Origin: Romanomermis culicivorax
Lineage: Eukaryota > Nematoda > Enoplea > Mermithida > Mermithidae
Reading direction: 5' to 3'
Assembly: GCA_963922205.1 (NCBI GenBank)
Contig: CAWUHX010000010.1
Location: 2,356,001-2,420,000 of the forward strand
Length of the DNA: 64,000 nucleotides
Both the position numbers and the translations under genes were made by a program. Position 1 is the first letter of the stretch; every line of letters begins with the position of its first letter. Below are positions 47,601 through 58,018 of this stretch, in pieces. The notes below the pieces were generated by a model. It was not told the DNA's origin, did not search any database, and worked only from the letters and a program-made list of their open reading frames with translations.

Positions 47601-48676
47601 GGGCATACCTGTAAGACCTCCGACCAGTTGGGGGGGGGGGGAGTAGAAAAAAGTCGAAAATTTTCCCAAAAAACATACACTTTTTGGCAAATTTTTTTAA
47701 TTTTTTCCCAACTGGGGGGAGGGGGGTTGGGGGGGGGGAGGTAAATGATTTTGGGTACTGGGTTGGCCAAGTTGGGGGGGGGGTCCCACCAAGTACAGGT
47801 ATGCCCATGGGGTGCTCTGGGATTGGGGATACCCACCCATATTCCGATTTGTCCGTCGGCTGAAGTATTATCATGTACACTGAAGAGTCCAGTTTCCAAT
47901 GAAAAACAGTCAGTTAGATCATTTATACCTAATAATGAGGAATTGACCAATCATTTTAAAGAAAATTTTAAAAAATGTTAACTTTACCGGTAACTGATTT
48001 TGTTTATGATTATTAACAGTAAGGATTGTATGTAGCTCGTAGAATCAAATATCTACTGTTGAGTGAATTGTCATTGGTAGCAGAGAATTTTTTCTGAAGA
48101 TTCAAATTGAAGCACATGAATATTGCTGACTTCATGAAATCCGATAAAAATTACACTAAACAATCGAGGTTTACTGTGAATTTCTCAAGGATTTTCGCTG
48201 CCCTGAATACCAGCCTTTTTAGGCATTGTCATCGGGTCGATTCTTGTAGACCGTCTCGTAGGGATTGATTACAAATAAACATTCTTGCTCGATGAAAGCC
48301 ATGCGAAAAATTAGATGAGAAGACTTTGAATTAATTGATTTGAACAGCATAAATCAGCATATGTGTATAGTAATCATACTTTCTTCAAAATCGTCAACTT
48401 CGTCGAAAACGCTTTCTATAAACTTCCAAAACAACCTAGGTTCCTCCGAAGCTATAAAATCACTAAATAAAATGGAATAAATAAACATGTCCAAGCATTC
48501 ACAACTTAAAAATCAAGTTACCAAGCTTCTTGCAAAATACCCGTAGACCAACGCGCTTCGAGCGAAACAATTACATTCTGTTTGCTGGACGAGTCGACGA
48601 ACGACGTTGAATAAATTAAAGATAATAATGACACCAAGCCAACGTACAAGATCTTTCTAACAATAGGCCGCAACAT
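32649..48676 (-). CDS. UGGT: UDP-glucose:glycoprotein glucosyltransferase (complete, 35 exons)
   Basis: UGGT reglucosylates misfolded glycoproteins in the ER so that they rebind calnexin/calreticulin. Exons: 48522-48676, 48380-48462, 46040-46319, 45368-45551, 45212-45308, 44957-45032, 44689-44889, 44563-44623, 44148-44303, 44007-44093, 43409-43528, 42673-42758, 42181-42319, 39607-39735, 39449-39532, 39150-39230, 38167-38293, 37721-37914, 37330-37551, 37142-37273, 36705-36841, 36408-36503, 36245-36350, 35759-36028, 35273-35431, 35127-35212, 34805-34892, 34657-34748, 34508-34597, 34366-34450, 34103-34212, 33805-34038, 33518-33632, 33342-33458, 32649-32834. Every phase joins: 1554 residues (human UGGT1 1555). 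A hydrophobic N-terminus ([16 protein letters not shown]) suits a signal peptide. Sensor domains follow ([28 protein letters not shown]). The catalytic GT24 domain has FVDADQVVR (about residues 1357-1365), YTPFCDSR and DWLWCETWC. The C-terminus ESAKTS is not an ER-retrieval tetrapeptide. Confidence 0.97.
39846..39910. repeat. End of a word-type element (word GTGCGGAA)
   Basis: CAGGGTC is followed by the imperfect palindrome TTCCCGCACAGTGCGAA, a T-tract, CTGTGCGGAA and another T-tract. This is the same plan as the element ends at 53801 and 57126. A possible partner end lies near 42010-42050 (CGTGCGGACAAAAAACCCG), but that pairing is tentative. It lies in UGGT intron 13. Confidence 0.5.
40228..41325. 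mobile_element. Element with CAGGRTGGCCACC ends and TTCCCGG words
   Basis: The left end CAGGATGGCCACCAGTTTG mirrors the right end, which in reverse reads CAGGGTGGCCACCAATCGG. TTTTCCCGG/TTCCCGGTT words recur near both ends (40265-40300 and 41240-41310). The flanking 8-mers TCTTTATA and TCTATACA are only partly alike. It lies in UGGT intron 13 and contains a GC hairpin repeat at about 40728-40747. Confidence 0.65.
40690..42075. repeat. Dispersed repeat related to the start of the window
   Basis: Segments match 180-660 and 2940-3430. For example, CCAATGAGTATAACAGTCATT and GGCCATTAGCATATCTACTT here correspond to near-identical text at 2976-3040. The copy overlaps the right half of the element at 40228-41325 and then continues past it. 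Family unknown. Confidence 0.5.
42345..42614. mobile_element. Older CATACCTG-family MITE in UGGT intron 12
   Basis: The ends TATACATGTAAG and TTACAGATATG and the internal G-rich tracts (GGTTGGGGG, AAGTTGGGGATCC) resemble the better copies at 27116, 47604 and 59471. No clear target duplication remains. It begins about 25 bases upstream (minus strand) of the exon at 42181-42319. Confidence 0.55.
42893..43280. mobile_element. Word-type hAT-like element B (word TTAGCACG)
   Basis: It starts CAGTGTTTTTTAGCA; the right end in reverse starts CATGGTTTTTTAGCA. Target duplication is GATATAAC/GATATGAC, 7 of 8. Subterminal words: GGCACGCGTGCTA (42919-42931), TTAGCACAG, the perfect palindrome TTAGCACGCGTGCTAA (43206-43221) and TTAGCACCGTGCTAA next to the right end. 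They are separated by A/T tracts. 388 bp, no ORF, in UGGT intron 11. Confidence 0.85.
46601..47819 (+). mobile_element. hAT-derived element, copy 2 (with a nested MITE)
   Basis: Termini CAGAGGTCCCC and GGGGTGCTCTG are flanked by an exact duplication GGATTGGG (46593-46600 and 47820-47827). It carries the fossil reading frame at about 46868-47317 ([15 protein letters not shown], then a stop). It is split at 47604-47803 by a CATACCTG MITE. Without that MITE and its extra 8 bases the element is 1011 bp, exactly the length of copy 3. It lies in UGGT intron 2. Confidence 0.92.
47604..47803. mobile_element. CATACCTG-family MITE nested in hAT copy 2 (200 bp)
   Basis: Ends CATACCTGTAAGACC and GTACAGGTATG. 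Target duplication CCCATGGG at 47596-47603 and 47804-47811; copies 1 and 3 of the host element preserve uninterrupted versions of this site. Long G-runs inside. Confidence 0.93.
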
Positions 48677-48685
48677 GCTAGTGGC
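48677..48685 (-). other. 3' splice site just before the UGGT start codon (candidate trans-splice site)
   Basis: The minus strand reads TTTTGCTTCTTAACAG, then nine bases, then ATG. It suggests a spliced leader or a short 5' UTR exon. Confidence 0.55.
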
Positions 48686-49837
48686 CTGTTAAGAAGCAAA
48701 ATTATTATGCCTGCTTTGATTACCAAAACGGCACCGTGCAAATCTGGGATCCAATTCAAGCAGTGGCTCTTAACTGAAATCAGCATGGTGACATCGCAAA
48801 AAACAAAAAAATATGCACCTATTTTTTATACGCCAAATTTGAAAACATCGTTTAAATTTTCAAGTTGATATTATAAAAATAGTTTTCAGTTGCTCTTGCA
48901 CCACACCGTTATGCGGAATCAAAACTAAACTACACAAAAATAACTGTTAATTTAATAATAATGATACCGCATTTAACCTTTTAGGGTCCAACATTCCACT
49001 TGTGGAACGTTTTTATAAAAGCCCCCTGTGGATTCAGTTTCAAAGCCTGTGAGATGAAATTTTTTGTGTATGCAGGCAAGATGTTGGACTGATAGTGGAT
49101 ATGAAAAAAATGGTGTTCCATACATTTGATGCTGCCTGCATCAGCCCAAATTTTGGGAAAAATGACTATCTGACTGAAGTCATGTACATAATTTTCTGTA
49201 CAGTTTCATGGATAGATTGTTTCGGGATTTATTACTGCCCGAATCAGAATCATCACATTTTTCTCTTGCTATTGATGTACAGCACACCTTCAGAAAGCCA
49301 ATATACAGAGTGTAATAACAGATTATATCATTATGTTATACTTCTAGAACGTTGGGCTCTTTGTGCAGCCTAACAACAAATGTTGCATTTTTTTCGTGGC
49401 GACTATCATTTAAATTCATATCATCAAAGAATGACTCATGTTGTTCCTGCTTGTATCACAATGTATTTTGATGTGTTAGTTCACCACAATTACTTTGATA
49501 TGCAGGTGTAGAGAAGTATCGGGGAACCGGACACGAAATGAGACCCGAAATTACCCGACCATTTTGCTGGAAATTCTTGAAAAAAAAAATTGTTAAAATT
49601 TTGGACCCGATACATTTCTAGTTTTTATTATGTGAAGATATACACGTATATATCGCACAGATAAGCGTTTTGAAAAGTATAATGGACCCGGACCTGAAAT
49701 GAGACCCGAAATTATTCAACTATTTCCACTATACCTGAACCCAAAATTCATATAATTTTGGACCCGGAACCGGACCCGATATTCTTGAAATTTTGGATCT
49801 GGACCCAATATTTCCCAAGGACCCGATACATCTCAAT
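48677..49837. other. Intergenic region upstream of UGGT
   Basis: No gene was recognised. The open frame at 49095-49373 (92 codons) has no known domain and no exon-like signals. From about 49500 the sequence holds decayed ACCCGGACCCG-rich text related to element H. Confidence 0.45.
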
Positions 49838-50551
49838 TCAGCTGACTAGTGCTTCACACCGCGTTCCCGGGTATTTCGGGTACCCGGGTAGACCCGGGTC
49901 TCAACAAGATATTGTATAAACGGAATATTTATATACTATTACTTGTATTTATGTGCAGTTACACTGAATGAACGTATTTTCTTTTATTAATTCAGTGCAT
50001 TTACCTGCTCAACGTGTTAACAAGGCCTCTGGCTCTCAAAAAGTCACTGTAGCGTATTTTTAGCAGCAAAAAAAAGTGTTTTAACAATGAAGCAGGAAAC
50101 GGAAATATTGGTACTCGATACAGTATGAGAAAACAATAAAAGTTGAAGAGATGCATTATGTAATAAGATTGAAGAGGCATAAAAATCGATGATGATGAAC
50201 CGGTAGAGACGGTTAAACCCGGACCTAGTGGGATATCTAGTTTGGAAATGGATTCATCAAATAGTTGTGATGCGTTACCAGGTCACTACAATTTGCTTAA
50301 AAGTGTAAGAAATTTTGAAATATTTATTTTCTCCAAACGAAAAAATTTTTCTTGAAAATAAATTTGTTTGAAGAAAATGTGTTATTGGTTTTTCCTAACT
50401 TTTGTTTAGTAGCACTCTGCAAGGCTCATGCCTCGAAATTTATGAGTTTTCCGAAAATTTTCATGAAGTGCGTTCATTCACTAACTTTATAAATACTCGC
50501 ATATAGAACCCGGATACCCGGGTCCTAGAATTTTGAAAGTGTGAAAAACTA
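49838..50551. repeat. TGCTTCACAC-family element (ACCCGGGTA-rich ends)
   Basis: It starts TGACTAGTGCTTCACACCG and continues with GGGTACCCGGGT. It ends near 50551 with GGGTCCTAGAATTTTG and AGTGTGAA. The interior is the reverse-orientation relative of 56409-57905. A target duplication was not resolved. Confidence 0.6.
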
Positions 50552-51044
50552 CAGGTGACATGTATTTACAACTAACGTATACTGTAAAATTCCAGGATAT
50601 TCTACAATATTATGGGAAATCTTACAAACTTCTACAATCTTCTAGCTTACCATATGTATAAAGCCTGGCTTGTGATTTCACTAACTTGGGTGATAACTGA
50701 CAGGTAGATACTCGTTCAAGTACTATTATTGTTATCACTATTTATTGCTAAATTATTTTTGTGCATAGCGATTATGCCTGGCCACCATTGCTTGACAGTT
50801 CAGGAAGCAGCGCAACAAGTTCTTACTGCCTAAATGGAAGATGAAATTGGCGTCAATTTTACCAACCAATGATCAATCTGCAGCATCTAATGTTGAGGAC
50901 ATGGACGAGGATAAGTTGGCACTTGATGGGTCTGGTGACATTTGTGGAGACTTGGAAGCTGATTACCAAACAATGCTGATCATGCAGATAATCAAGAACC
51001 TATACTTCCTGCATTTCATAAAGATGATCAACATGGCTACACAT
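50552..51044. other. Unassigned DNA with a short acidic open frame
   Basis: The frame 50841-51089 encodes an acidic peptide (SNVEDMDEDKLALDGSGD...), then runs into the hAT element. It shows no known domain and no splice context. It may be a decayed fragment of a transposon or host gene. Confidence 0.3.
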
Positions 51045-52055
51045 CAGAGCACCCCATCGGGGGTATGCGGGGTATTACCCCCGTCTTAGATTTGGAAATT
51101 CATTTACTACCCCCATAAAAACAGCTCACTATAGCAAAAAATTTTGGTAGACTTCATCCTCTCCCCAGTAGGTTATACTAATTCGAGAAAAATTGCAGAA
51201 TGTGTGATTCTGAGGAATTACTCACTGCTCTTTTTGACACATTTACTGAGCAAATGATAATGGGAAAGTATGCAACTTCTGTGCCATATAGCGATTTTTA
51301 GGAAAGGATATCAGCACATTAAGGTATATTACTTGTAGGAAGTCATTATAAATATAATTGGGAGATGAAATAATGACTTATGTATATGTGATTAATCAAA
51401 AAATCGCCCCTTGGGAAGAAAAACATTATGTTCTTAAAATTCTGCCTCTTCATGCTCTCCTTTCCTTTTCCCCGCTTCTGTGTTGGGTCTTCTCTGCGCA
51501 TATGGTTACCCAAGCTGTGGCATACTTTCCTGCTATGAGTTGAGACATGAGAGGTCTGTTGACGTGGATCAGGAGTGGTACTTGGCTTCAAACTCGTAGT
51601 TCATAGTCTAATGGGATTAATAATACTAAAGCCACATTCAGCATCAGGACTTTCAATTGGAAGCACTGTTCCAAGCCTAATCAGTGATGGGATAAGCCCA
51701 TACTGCTGAAGATGCTGGTTGAAACAATGTTTCCAAACGTATGTTGTGCCCGATTCTTGAAATGTACAGGAATCAGTTGGCACAACAGTCTTCAAAGTGT
51801 GACTATTCTGTACGTATAATTAGTGCATTAAAGTTGCATGATTGGGAGCTGGAAAATGGAGTTGAAATAGTAAATGTTTTTTGACTGTAAAAGGCATAAA
51901 GTAGGGGCATTAATCATTTTTGTAAGTTCGAGAAACTACAACTCCCCCCTCCTTAGCAAAAAGTTGAGAGCAAAAAAAAGGTCAGGGCACATTTCAAGTA
52001 CTATTAAAATTTACGATTTTACCCCTACCTAAATTTTCGACCTTGGGGACCTCTG
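51045..52055 (-). mobile_element. hAT-derived element, copy 3 (1011 bp, uninterrupted)
   Basis: Termini CAGAGCACCCC and GGGGACCTCTG are flanked by an exact duplication CTACACAT (51037-51044 and 52056-52063). On the minus strand a fossil frame (51601-51795) reads ...[17 protein letters not shown] then [14 protein letters not shown] and a stop. In-frame text resumes at 51591. The AE-GFS core is typical of the hAT C-terminal dimerisation domain. The catalytic core is absent, so it must have depended on another element. Confidence 0.92.
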
Positions 52056-52363
52056 CTACACATTAAAAAAACAAATAGCACGAAAAGCTAAGGACAGAGT
52101 AATGAGCATCCTAAATAGTCGGAATAGGCGAAAAATGTTGTTGAATTATTGCCGCAACAAAGTATAGAGGCCCTATGACCACCATATGGCTAGCCATAGG
52201 ATTGGAAAATCCAAGGGGGTCACCCAATGGCTAGCCATATGGCCGACGTCTTCTGGGACGGGGTTCTTATAGTGCTTCCCCTCAATCACATGTATGAGTG
52301 GCAGCAGCAGACACTGTTTTTTCCCGACCGTCCTTTTCCCCAAATGGGGAATGGTGTCAAAAC

Positions 52364-52430
52364 TAGGGTTGTCCCGAGGCAGGGCCGGGGCAGCTTCCCC
52401 AGTGCCGGGCCGGGGCATGGGACAACCCTA
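52364..52430. mobile_element. 67-bp GC-rich mini-element
   Basis: The inverted ends are TAGGGTTGTCCC and GGGACAACCCTA, with GGCCGGGGCA repeats inside. The flanking 8-mers GTCAAAAC and GTTAAAAT differ only by two C/T changes, so they fit a decayed hAT duplication. Confidence 0.75.
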
Positions 52431-53032
52431 GTTAAAATGTTTTTCCCTATTCTCTGAAATCGTTTTTTTGCTTTAAAATGTTCATAGACGCTTTATTTTT
52501 GTGCTTTTGAGCTTTTTAAAACGTTCTCATGTTCTTAAAGCCGTTAATTCATTGAAATTTAACATAAAATTTATATTTCAGAGTTTGCAGTCGAATTTAT
52601 AAACATTGTGGAAAAAATTTTCCAGCAAACTAATTCAATAGTATAATGACTTTGAATTACATGAGAAATCGACCTCAACAATTATAAGTGAGAGCCCAAA
52701 ATTTTTTTTACGCCTATTGACATTCTGAGACGTTGGAAACAGTGTTGTTTTTTTTGTACTCGGTCCATTTCTACTTGTTGGGGATGCACTTATGGTAGCA
52801 GGCATCCCGTCCATGCAAATTGTGAAAATGGCGAGAAGGCGTCATTACGTGGGCATGACTGCCTTTATAAGGCAATATGTGATACGTTGTGATCATTCTT
52901 TTATAATTTTATGTTTATCTTGTGTGAGCCACCTGCTGTTTATTTGTCATTGTCCTCTTACACCAATAAAGTGGGATGGCCGATTGGTGTTTATTCATCG
53001 ATTGTATAGTGGCAATCGAGAATTATATTGGG

Positions 53033-53110
53033 CCAGGGTTTTTTTTTGACCTACGAGTCACAAGCCAAGTGGCTTGTTGACCTAAAATTTTACAAGCCAT
53101 TCCAAATTTT
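53033..53110. repeat. End of word-type element E (word ACAAGCCA)
   Basis: A T-tract is followed by the palindrome ACAAGCCAAGTGGCTTGT (53060-53077), then AAAATTTTACAAGCCA and AAATTTTTACAAGCCAA. This has the same plan as elements C and F. The other end was not found; one more ACAAGCCAAG occurs near 53483. Confidence 0.6.
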
Positions 53111-53800
53111 TACAAGCCAATTTTATAATATCAGTATACGTGAATAAATTCCAATGCTAGGTTATTTTTTAAAGAAATGTATATATTGAGCATCATGGCA
53201 ATCGATCAGAAAAGAGATGTCATTCAACATTTATTAAATAACATTGGGCCATATTGGGCCATATATTTTTCTGCGGCAGCGTCTCACTTCCCCGACTTTA
53301 AGGAGAGCCATTGGGTAAGGTTCTCTGGAGTATTCTGGTAGCTTTTCAGGTGCAAGCTGTTGGATTCCAGTTGCTGAACAGTGACTGAAGGTTGTGTTTA
53401 GGTCTGCTAAAGAACTGTTTCACTATATCAGCCTTTACCAATAGGAAGCTCATTTGAGTGACCTACGGTAGCTAGTTTGGTACAAGCCAAGAGACTCTTT
53501 AGTCATATTGCTGACATCCTCGGATTTTAGCAGAGATCTAACATAACATACTGATACAAACGACCTCTCAAAAACCGTTTGTACTCCAACATTTTTGTTT
53601 CTACTACTTTTTTACACAAAAATTAACACTTTTCGATTCCATTTCATGGGAAAATAATTTTAGCAAAAATATATGCTTGTAATAAGCTTCAGAAGAACTG
53701 CAAGGGTCAGTGCAAAATCGACACAATAAACTTTAAAACTGTTCTTTTTAATCATAATTGCAGCAGACCATGATAGAGCTTTAAAATCAGAACTTACAAC

Positions 53801-54419
53801 CACTGTTTTTTTTTGTACAACACCCCTTTGTACTTGTACAAAGATTAAAGTCAAAAGTCTTTGTACATTTCAATTTTTCTTTGTACAAAAAAATTTTCGT
53901 TTCGTAAATACTTTTTAGTAATCCTGATAGTATCGGTCAGTTCCATAATCACTTTCTTTCTGACACGAGCTCGAACCATGGAAATAAATGCAACCAGGTT
54001 CGGCTGAACCCGTAATTTCTGCTACTCTTTCTCGTTGAAATAGTTGCTGACTCATCGATTTCATCTTCAGCTGAGCTACTGCTGCTTAAATTACTTTGTT
54101 AAGAGGGTGGTGGTGGTACTTCTTTGTTTAAGAAACTATCCATCGATATTTGTGCCATTACATAATACAGCTACGTGCATGCATGAAAAAACAAAGCACA
54201 CAACTGGAGGAAACAGTCGGTTTACACTGATGTATTGCTCCAATTTCAAACATCAGGATTCCATTTAGTATGCAGCTACAACGACAACATTGCCAATAGC
54301 TCGAGACTGACGTACATCGTTCCTCCTGGAGAAAAAAAATCTTTGTACATGTACAAAGATTGTCAAAATTTTTCTTTGTACAAGGGAAAAATTCTTTGTA
54401 GAGTACAAAAAAAACTATG
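53801..54419. mobile_element. Word-type hAT-like element C (word CTTTGTAC)
   Basis: Left end CACTGTTTTTTTTTGTAC, right end in reverse CATAGTTTTTTTTGTAC. The duplication CTTACAAC is exact (53793-53800 and 54420-54427). Palindromes CTTTGTACTTGTACAAAG (53826-53843) and CTTTGTACATGTACAAAG (54341-54358) are accompanied by single CTTTGTACA words next to AATTTTT tracts. 619 bp, nested in element D, no ORF of note. Confidence 0.9.
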
Positions 54420-54599
54420 CTTACAACCATAACAAAAAAAACTCACAACAATGTTTTGGAATCAAATTTCAACAAATCAGGATAAAATTTTAAACACGAA
54501 GTTAACAATTGTAACAAGCTTCAAACTCTAAATTAAGATCTTAATAACAACAGATCACAAAAACATTTTGAAACTTGAAGATTTTAGCCAAAATTAATT

Positions 54600-54880
54600 C
54601 ATAATTCAATTCTTGAAATAAATGCTCGGAAAATTGATTTTCCAGCATCACAGAATGTCAGTACCCAAAAAGTTTCTCCGGGGCTAAGTGCCGGAAAGAT
54701 TAATATTTTTTTTGGGCTCCCACTTGTCATCATAGAAGACTTGACTGTCGATTTCTCATGTAATTCAAAGTCATTATGCTCTTGGATAGTATGCTGGAAA
54801 ACTTCTTCCACAATGCTTGTAGATTAGACTTCGATTAAACTCAAAAATTTCAAATGTTTCCTCAATTTTAATGAATTAAT
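54600..54880. repeat. Repeat R2, uninterrupted copy
   Basis: Other copies are at 52560-52739 plus 55380-55480 (reverse, split by element D) and at 56330-59260 (same orientation, split twice). It carries a degenerate GC hairpin (CTCCGGGGCTAAGTGCCGG). It serves as the 'empty site' that dates the insertions in the other copies. Confidence 0.65.
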
Positions 54881-56408
54881 GGCTCTAAAAAACAGCAGAA
54901 GGTTTGAAAAAGCTCAAAAATACATAAATAGAGCGTCTAGGACCATTATTAAGCGACTTCGGGAAAATGGGGAAGCAAATTTTGACCCCTTCCCCCATTT
55001 GGGGGAAAAACAGTGGTAACTGAAGAAAACCGCAGTGCAAAAACTTTTTTGGCTTTTCTGCATTGTGCAGAAAGCCCGGTGCAGAAAAAAACACCGAATA
55101 TGAATATGTTGGCCATTTTCACAAGACAGAAAGCATGCAATAGTAAAATACTCCACAAAAAGCTTTTATTATTATGTCATAGCTGCTTGTTTTTCATCAT
55201 CAATGCAGACACATAACAAACAACTCCTAACAAGCCCATGGATACCAAATACTGATGGCTGTTGAGTGACAGAAAATTTTTTTCCCACTAAAATTTTCGT
55301 TTGTACCAGTACAAATGAAGCCAAAATTTTCGTTTGTACTCTGGACCATTTTGTTTGTACAGTACAAAATAAAACACTGGTTGGAAAATCTATTTCCCGA
55401 ACATTTGTTTCAAGAATTAGATTCGAATTTTCTGTTAATAAACCGTAATTTCTAGAAATTTTTCATTTGAAAAATTTTAAGATCAATAATTTAATCAAAA
55501 CTGCTCATAAATTTGACCGAAAAGCTATGAGTCAGAATTGTAGAAATTTTCCAAACATGCTTCCATGAAGCTTTTGAATTCAATTTACATTAAGAAAGGA
55601 ACAAATGCTTCAAAAAGTTTAGAAAGTTGACGTGTTAATCTTTCTCAAAAAACGTATCAAGGAAAAAATGTGGATCTTCATTAAATCTAAAGATATAATA
55701 CTAAAGATTCTCAAACATGAAATAATACGTTCAAGATGATGAAAACTATTAAGGATCAAATGCTAAATGAAGGTAGACATGCTAAGAGCCGAGCAATATG
55801 TAATAAATAATAATGATTATTAAAGTTGCATATAACCGCCGCAAAGCGCCGGAAAGTTTTGAGATTCGGACCGACTGGTTTTTTTCTGCAAATTGTGTGC
55901 TTTTTGGGGATAAAAATTCGGAAAAGGGAAAAAATTGTGTGATGGAAGAAAATTTTGGAGATCGGTTACATTTTGGTGCATTTTAGAAGGTCATTATCTC
56001 AAAATTTTCTGGCGCTTCGCGCCAGTTATAATTTAATATTCTTTATTATGTAATACCAGCTCAGGCACCGCTTTTAGCATGTCTACCTTCATATTATGAA
56101 GATTCGCGTTTTTTCTTTGACATATGTTTTGAGAAAAATCAATATGTCAAATCTCTAAACTTTATGAAGCGATTATTCCTTTCTTAATGTAAAATCAATT
56201 CAAAAGTTTCAAGGAAGTAGTTGTCGGAAATTCCTGCTCTTCTGACTTATATCTTTTTGGCAAAGTTCATGAGAGTTTACAAAATAGTTTTAAATTTTTT
56301 CAAATAATAAAAATGTATGTAGAAATTACGACTTTTGAACACCAAATTCTAATGCAATTCTTGGAATAAGTGCTCGGAAAATTGATTTTACAGCGTCGCA
56401 GAATGTCA

Positions 56409-57905
56409 AAACTAATGCTTCACACTTTCAAAATTTCAGGACCCAGGTACCTGGTCTTTAGAGCACCCGGGTAACCCGGGTATTTTGGGTACCCCCGTAC
56501 TATATGCAAGTATTAAAAAAGTCATTGAATGAACACACTCCATGAAAATTTTCAGAAAACTCATAAATTTTGAGGCATGCCCCTGCAAAGTGCTAAGAAA
56601 CAAAAATTAGGAAAAACCAATAACACATATTCTTCAAACAAAAGTTTTTTTCAAAAAAAAAATTTCTTTTCGTTTGAAGAAAATGAATATTTCAAAATTT
56701 TTTACACTTTTAAGCAAATTGTGGTGACCTGGTCACGTATCACAACTATTTGATGAAGCCAGATATCCCACTAGGTCTGTGTTTAACCGTCGATATATCC
56801 CACTATAGGTCTGGGTTTAACCATCTCTACACCGGTTCATCATCACCGGTTTTTATGCCTCTTCAATCTTATACATAATGCATCTCTTCAACTTTTATTG
56901 TTTTCTTATACTGCATCGAGTACCAATATTTGACACAGGCAGAATTTCTCGAAGACTTTTTTATATTTCCGTTTCGTGCTTCATCATTAAAACACATAGA
57001 TTTTTAGTTGCTAAAAATAACGCCACAGTGACTTTTTGAGAGCTATAAGCGGCATTGTTAAGACGTTGAGTAGGTACATGCACTGAATTAATTAAGGAAA
57101 ATACGTTCATTCACTGTAACTGCACCAGGCTTTTTTTTAGTCATTTTAGGAGCCTGGGCTCCTAAAAGTTCGAAAATGGCTCCTAAAATTTTGCTTCAAG
57201 GAGCCAATTTGGCTCTAAAAAATTCAGCTGAAATTTAACCAAATTTTAGTTGTTTTTCTCTAGTGAACAGATTAAAGACGAAAACTTGGTCGCGAACAAC
57301 AGTAAGGTCTTACTCGATCAAGAAATCAAATAGCAAAATTAGATTTTTCATCGATCATCAAATCAGGCTGAACATTTGGACGTGTTGATGCATTAGCAGA
57401 AATGCCACAGCAATTGTAATAATTTTGATTTCGAAAGTGCTTACAAAATATGGGCTAAAGAAACGCGATATAAAACTGGTGATTTTGCTAATAAACGTAA
57501 TGAATAAACATGTCATGTTGTGACTGAAAATATACTCTTTTGATGAGTTCTGTTTCAAAAGTGAATTCAAAAAATTTGCCCTATCTGTGATACAAGTAAA
57601 TTTGGATTAAATACAATCCAACTATACGAATTATATAATGCATAAATTTTTTTCAAAAGTGTGCATTGATTATTTATGGCCCCTAAAAATGTCTGTTTGG
57701 CTCCTAAAAATTTAGGTCTAGGAGCCATTTGGCCAGTAAATTTTTGATGAAAAAAATGCCTGAACTGCACATAAATACAAGTAATAGTATATAAATATTC
57801 CATTTATACAATATCTTGTTCAGACCCGAATACCCGAGTAGCACCCGGATTTCATTCAAAAAATTTACCCGGGTACCCGAAATACCCGGGTACTCGGTGT
57901 GAAGC
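56409..57905. mobile_element. TGCTTCACAC element inserted in a copy of repeat R2
   Basis: It begins TGCTTCACACTTTC and ends GGTGTGAAGCA, with ACCCGGGTA-rich text near both ends. The flanking sequence resumes the R2 repeat, as seen uninterrupted near 54655-54680. It carries element F inside. The target duplication is weak (TCAAAA/TCAATA). Confidence 0.75.
57126..57762. mobile_element. Word-type hAT-like element F (word GGCTCCTAAAA)
   Basis: Ends CAGGCTTTTTTTT and, in reverse, CAGGCATTTTTTT. The duplication AACTGCAC is exact (57118-57125 and 57763-57770). The palindrome AGGAGCCTGGGCTCCT (57148-57163) is followed by GGCTCCTAAAATTTT, AAGGAGCCAATTT and GGCTCTAAAA. Near the right end GGCTCCTAAAAATTT and AGGAGCCATTT recur. 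637 bp, nested inside the TGCTTCACAC element. Confidence 0.9.
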
Positions 57906-58018
57906 ACTAGTCAATACCCAAAAAACTTTTTCCGGCACTTTTGGGCTTTCAGTTGTCATCATAGATGACATTAACCGTCGATTTCTCATGTTATGAAAAG
58001 TCTTGAAGCTCTTGGATA

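Larger units (their letters stand above)
52740..55379. mobile_element. Word-type hAT-like element D (word TTTGTAC), carrying nested elements
   Basis: Left end CAGTGTTGTTTTTTTTGTAC; right end in reverse CAGTGTTTTATTTTGTAC. The duplication GTTGGAAA is exact (52732-52739 and 55380-55387). Near the right end lie GTTTGTACCAGTACAAAT (about 55299-55316) and further TTTGTAC words between AAAATTTT tracts. It contains element C (53801-54419), the start of a third word element at about 53033, and a copy of the repeat at 54600-54880. It was itself inserted into another copy of that same repeat. Confidence 0.85.

Noticed and set aside
52227..52457. 76-codon frame near 52.3 kb
   Set aside because: It overlaps the 67-bp GC-rich element and has no homologous text; treated as chance.
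53801..54419. Word palindromes as binding sites of a host regulator
   Set aside because: They sit inside elements with exact target duplications, so a transposon-end role is the simpler reading.
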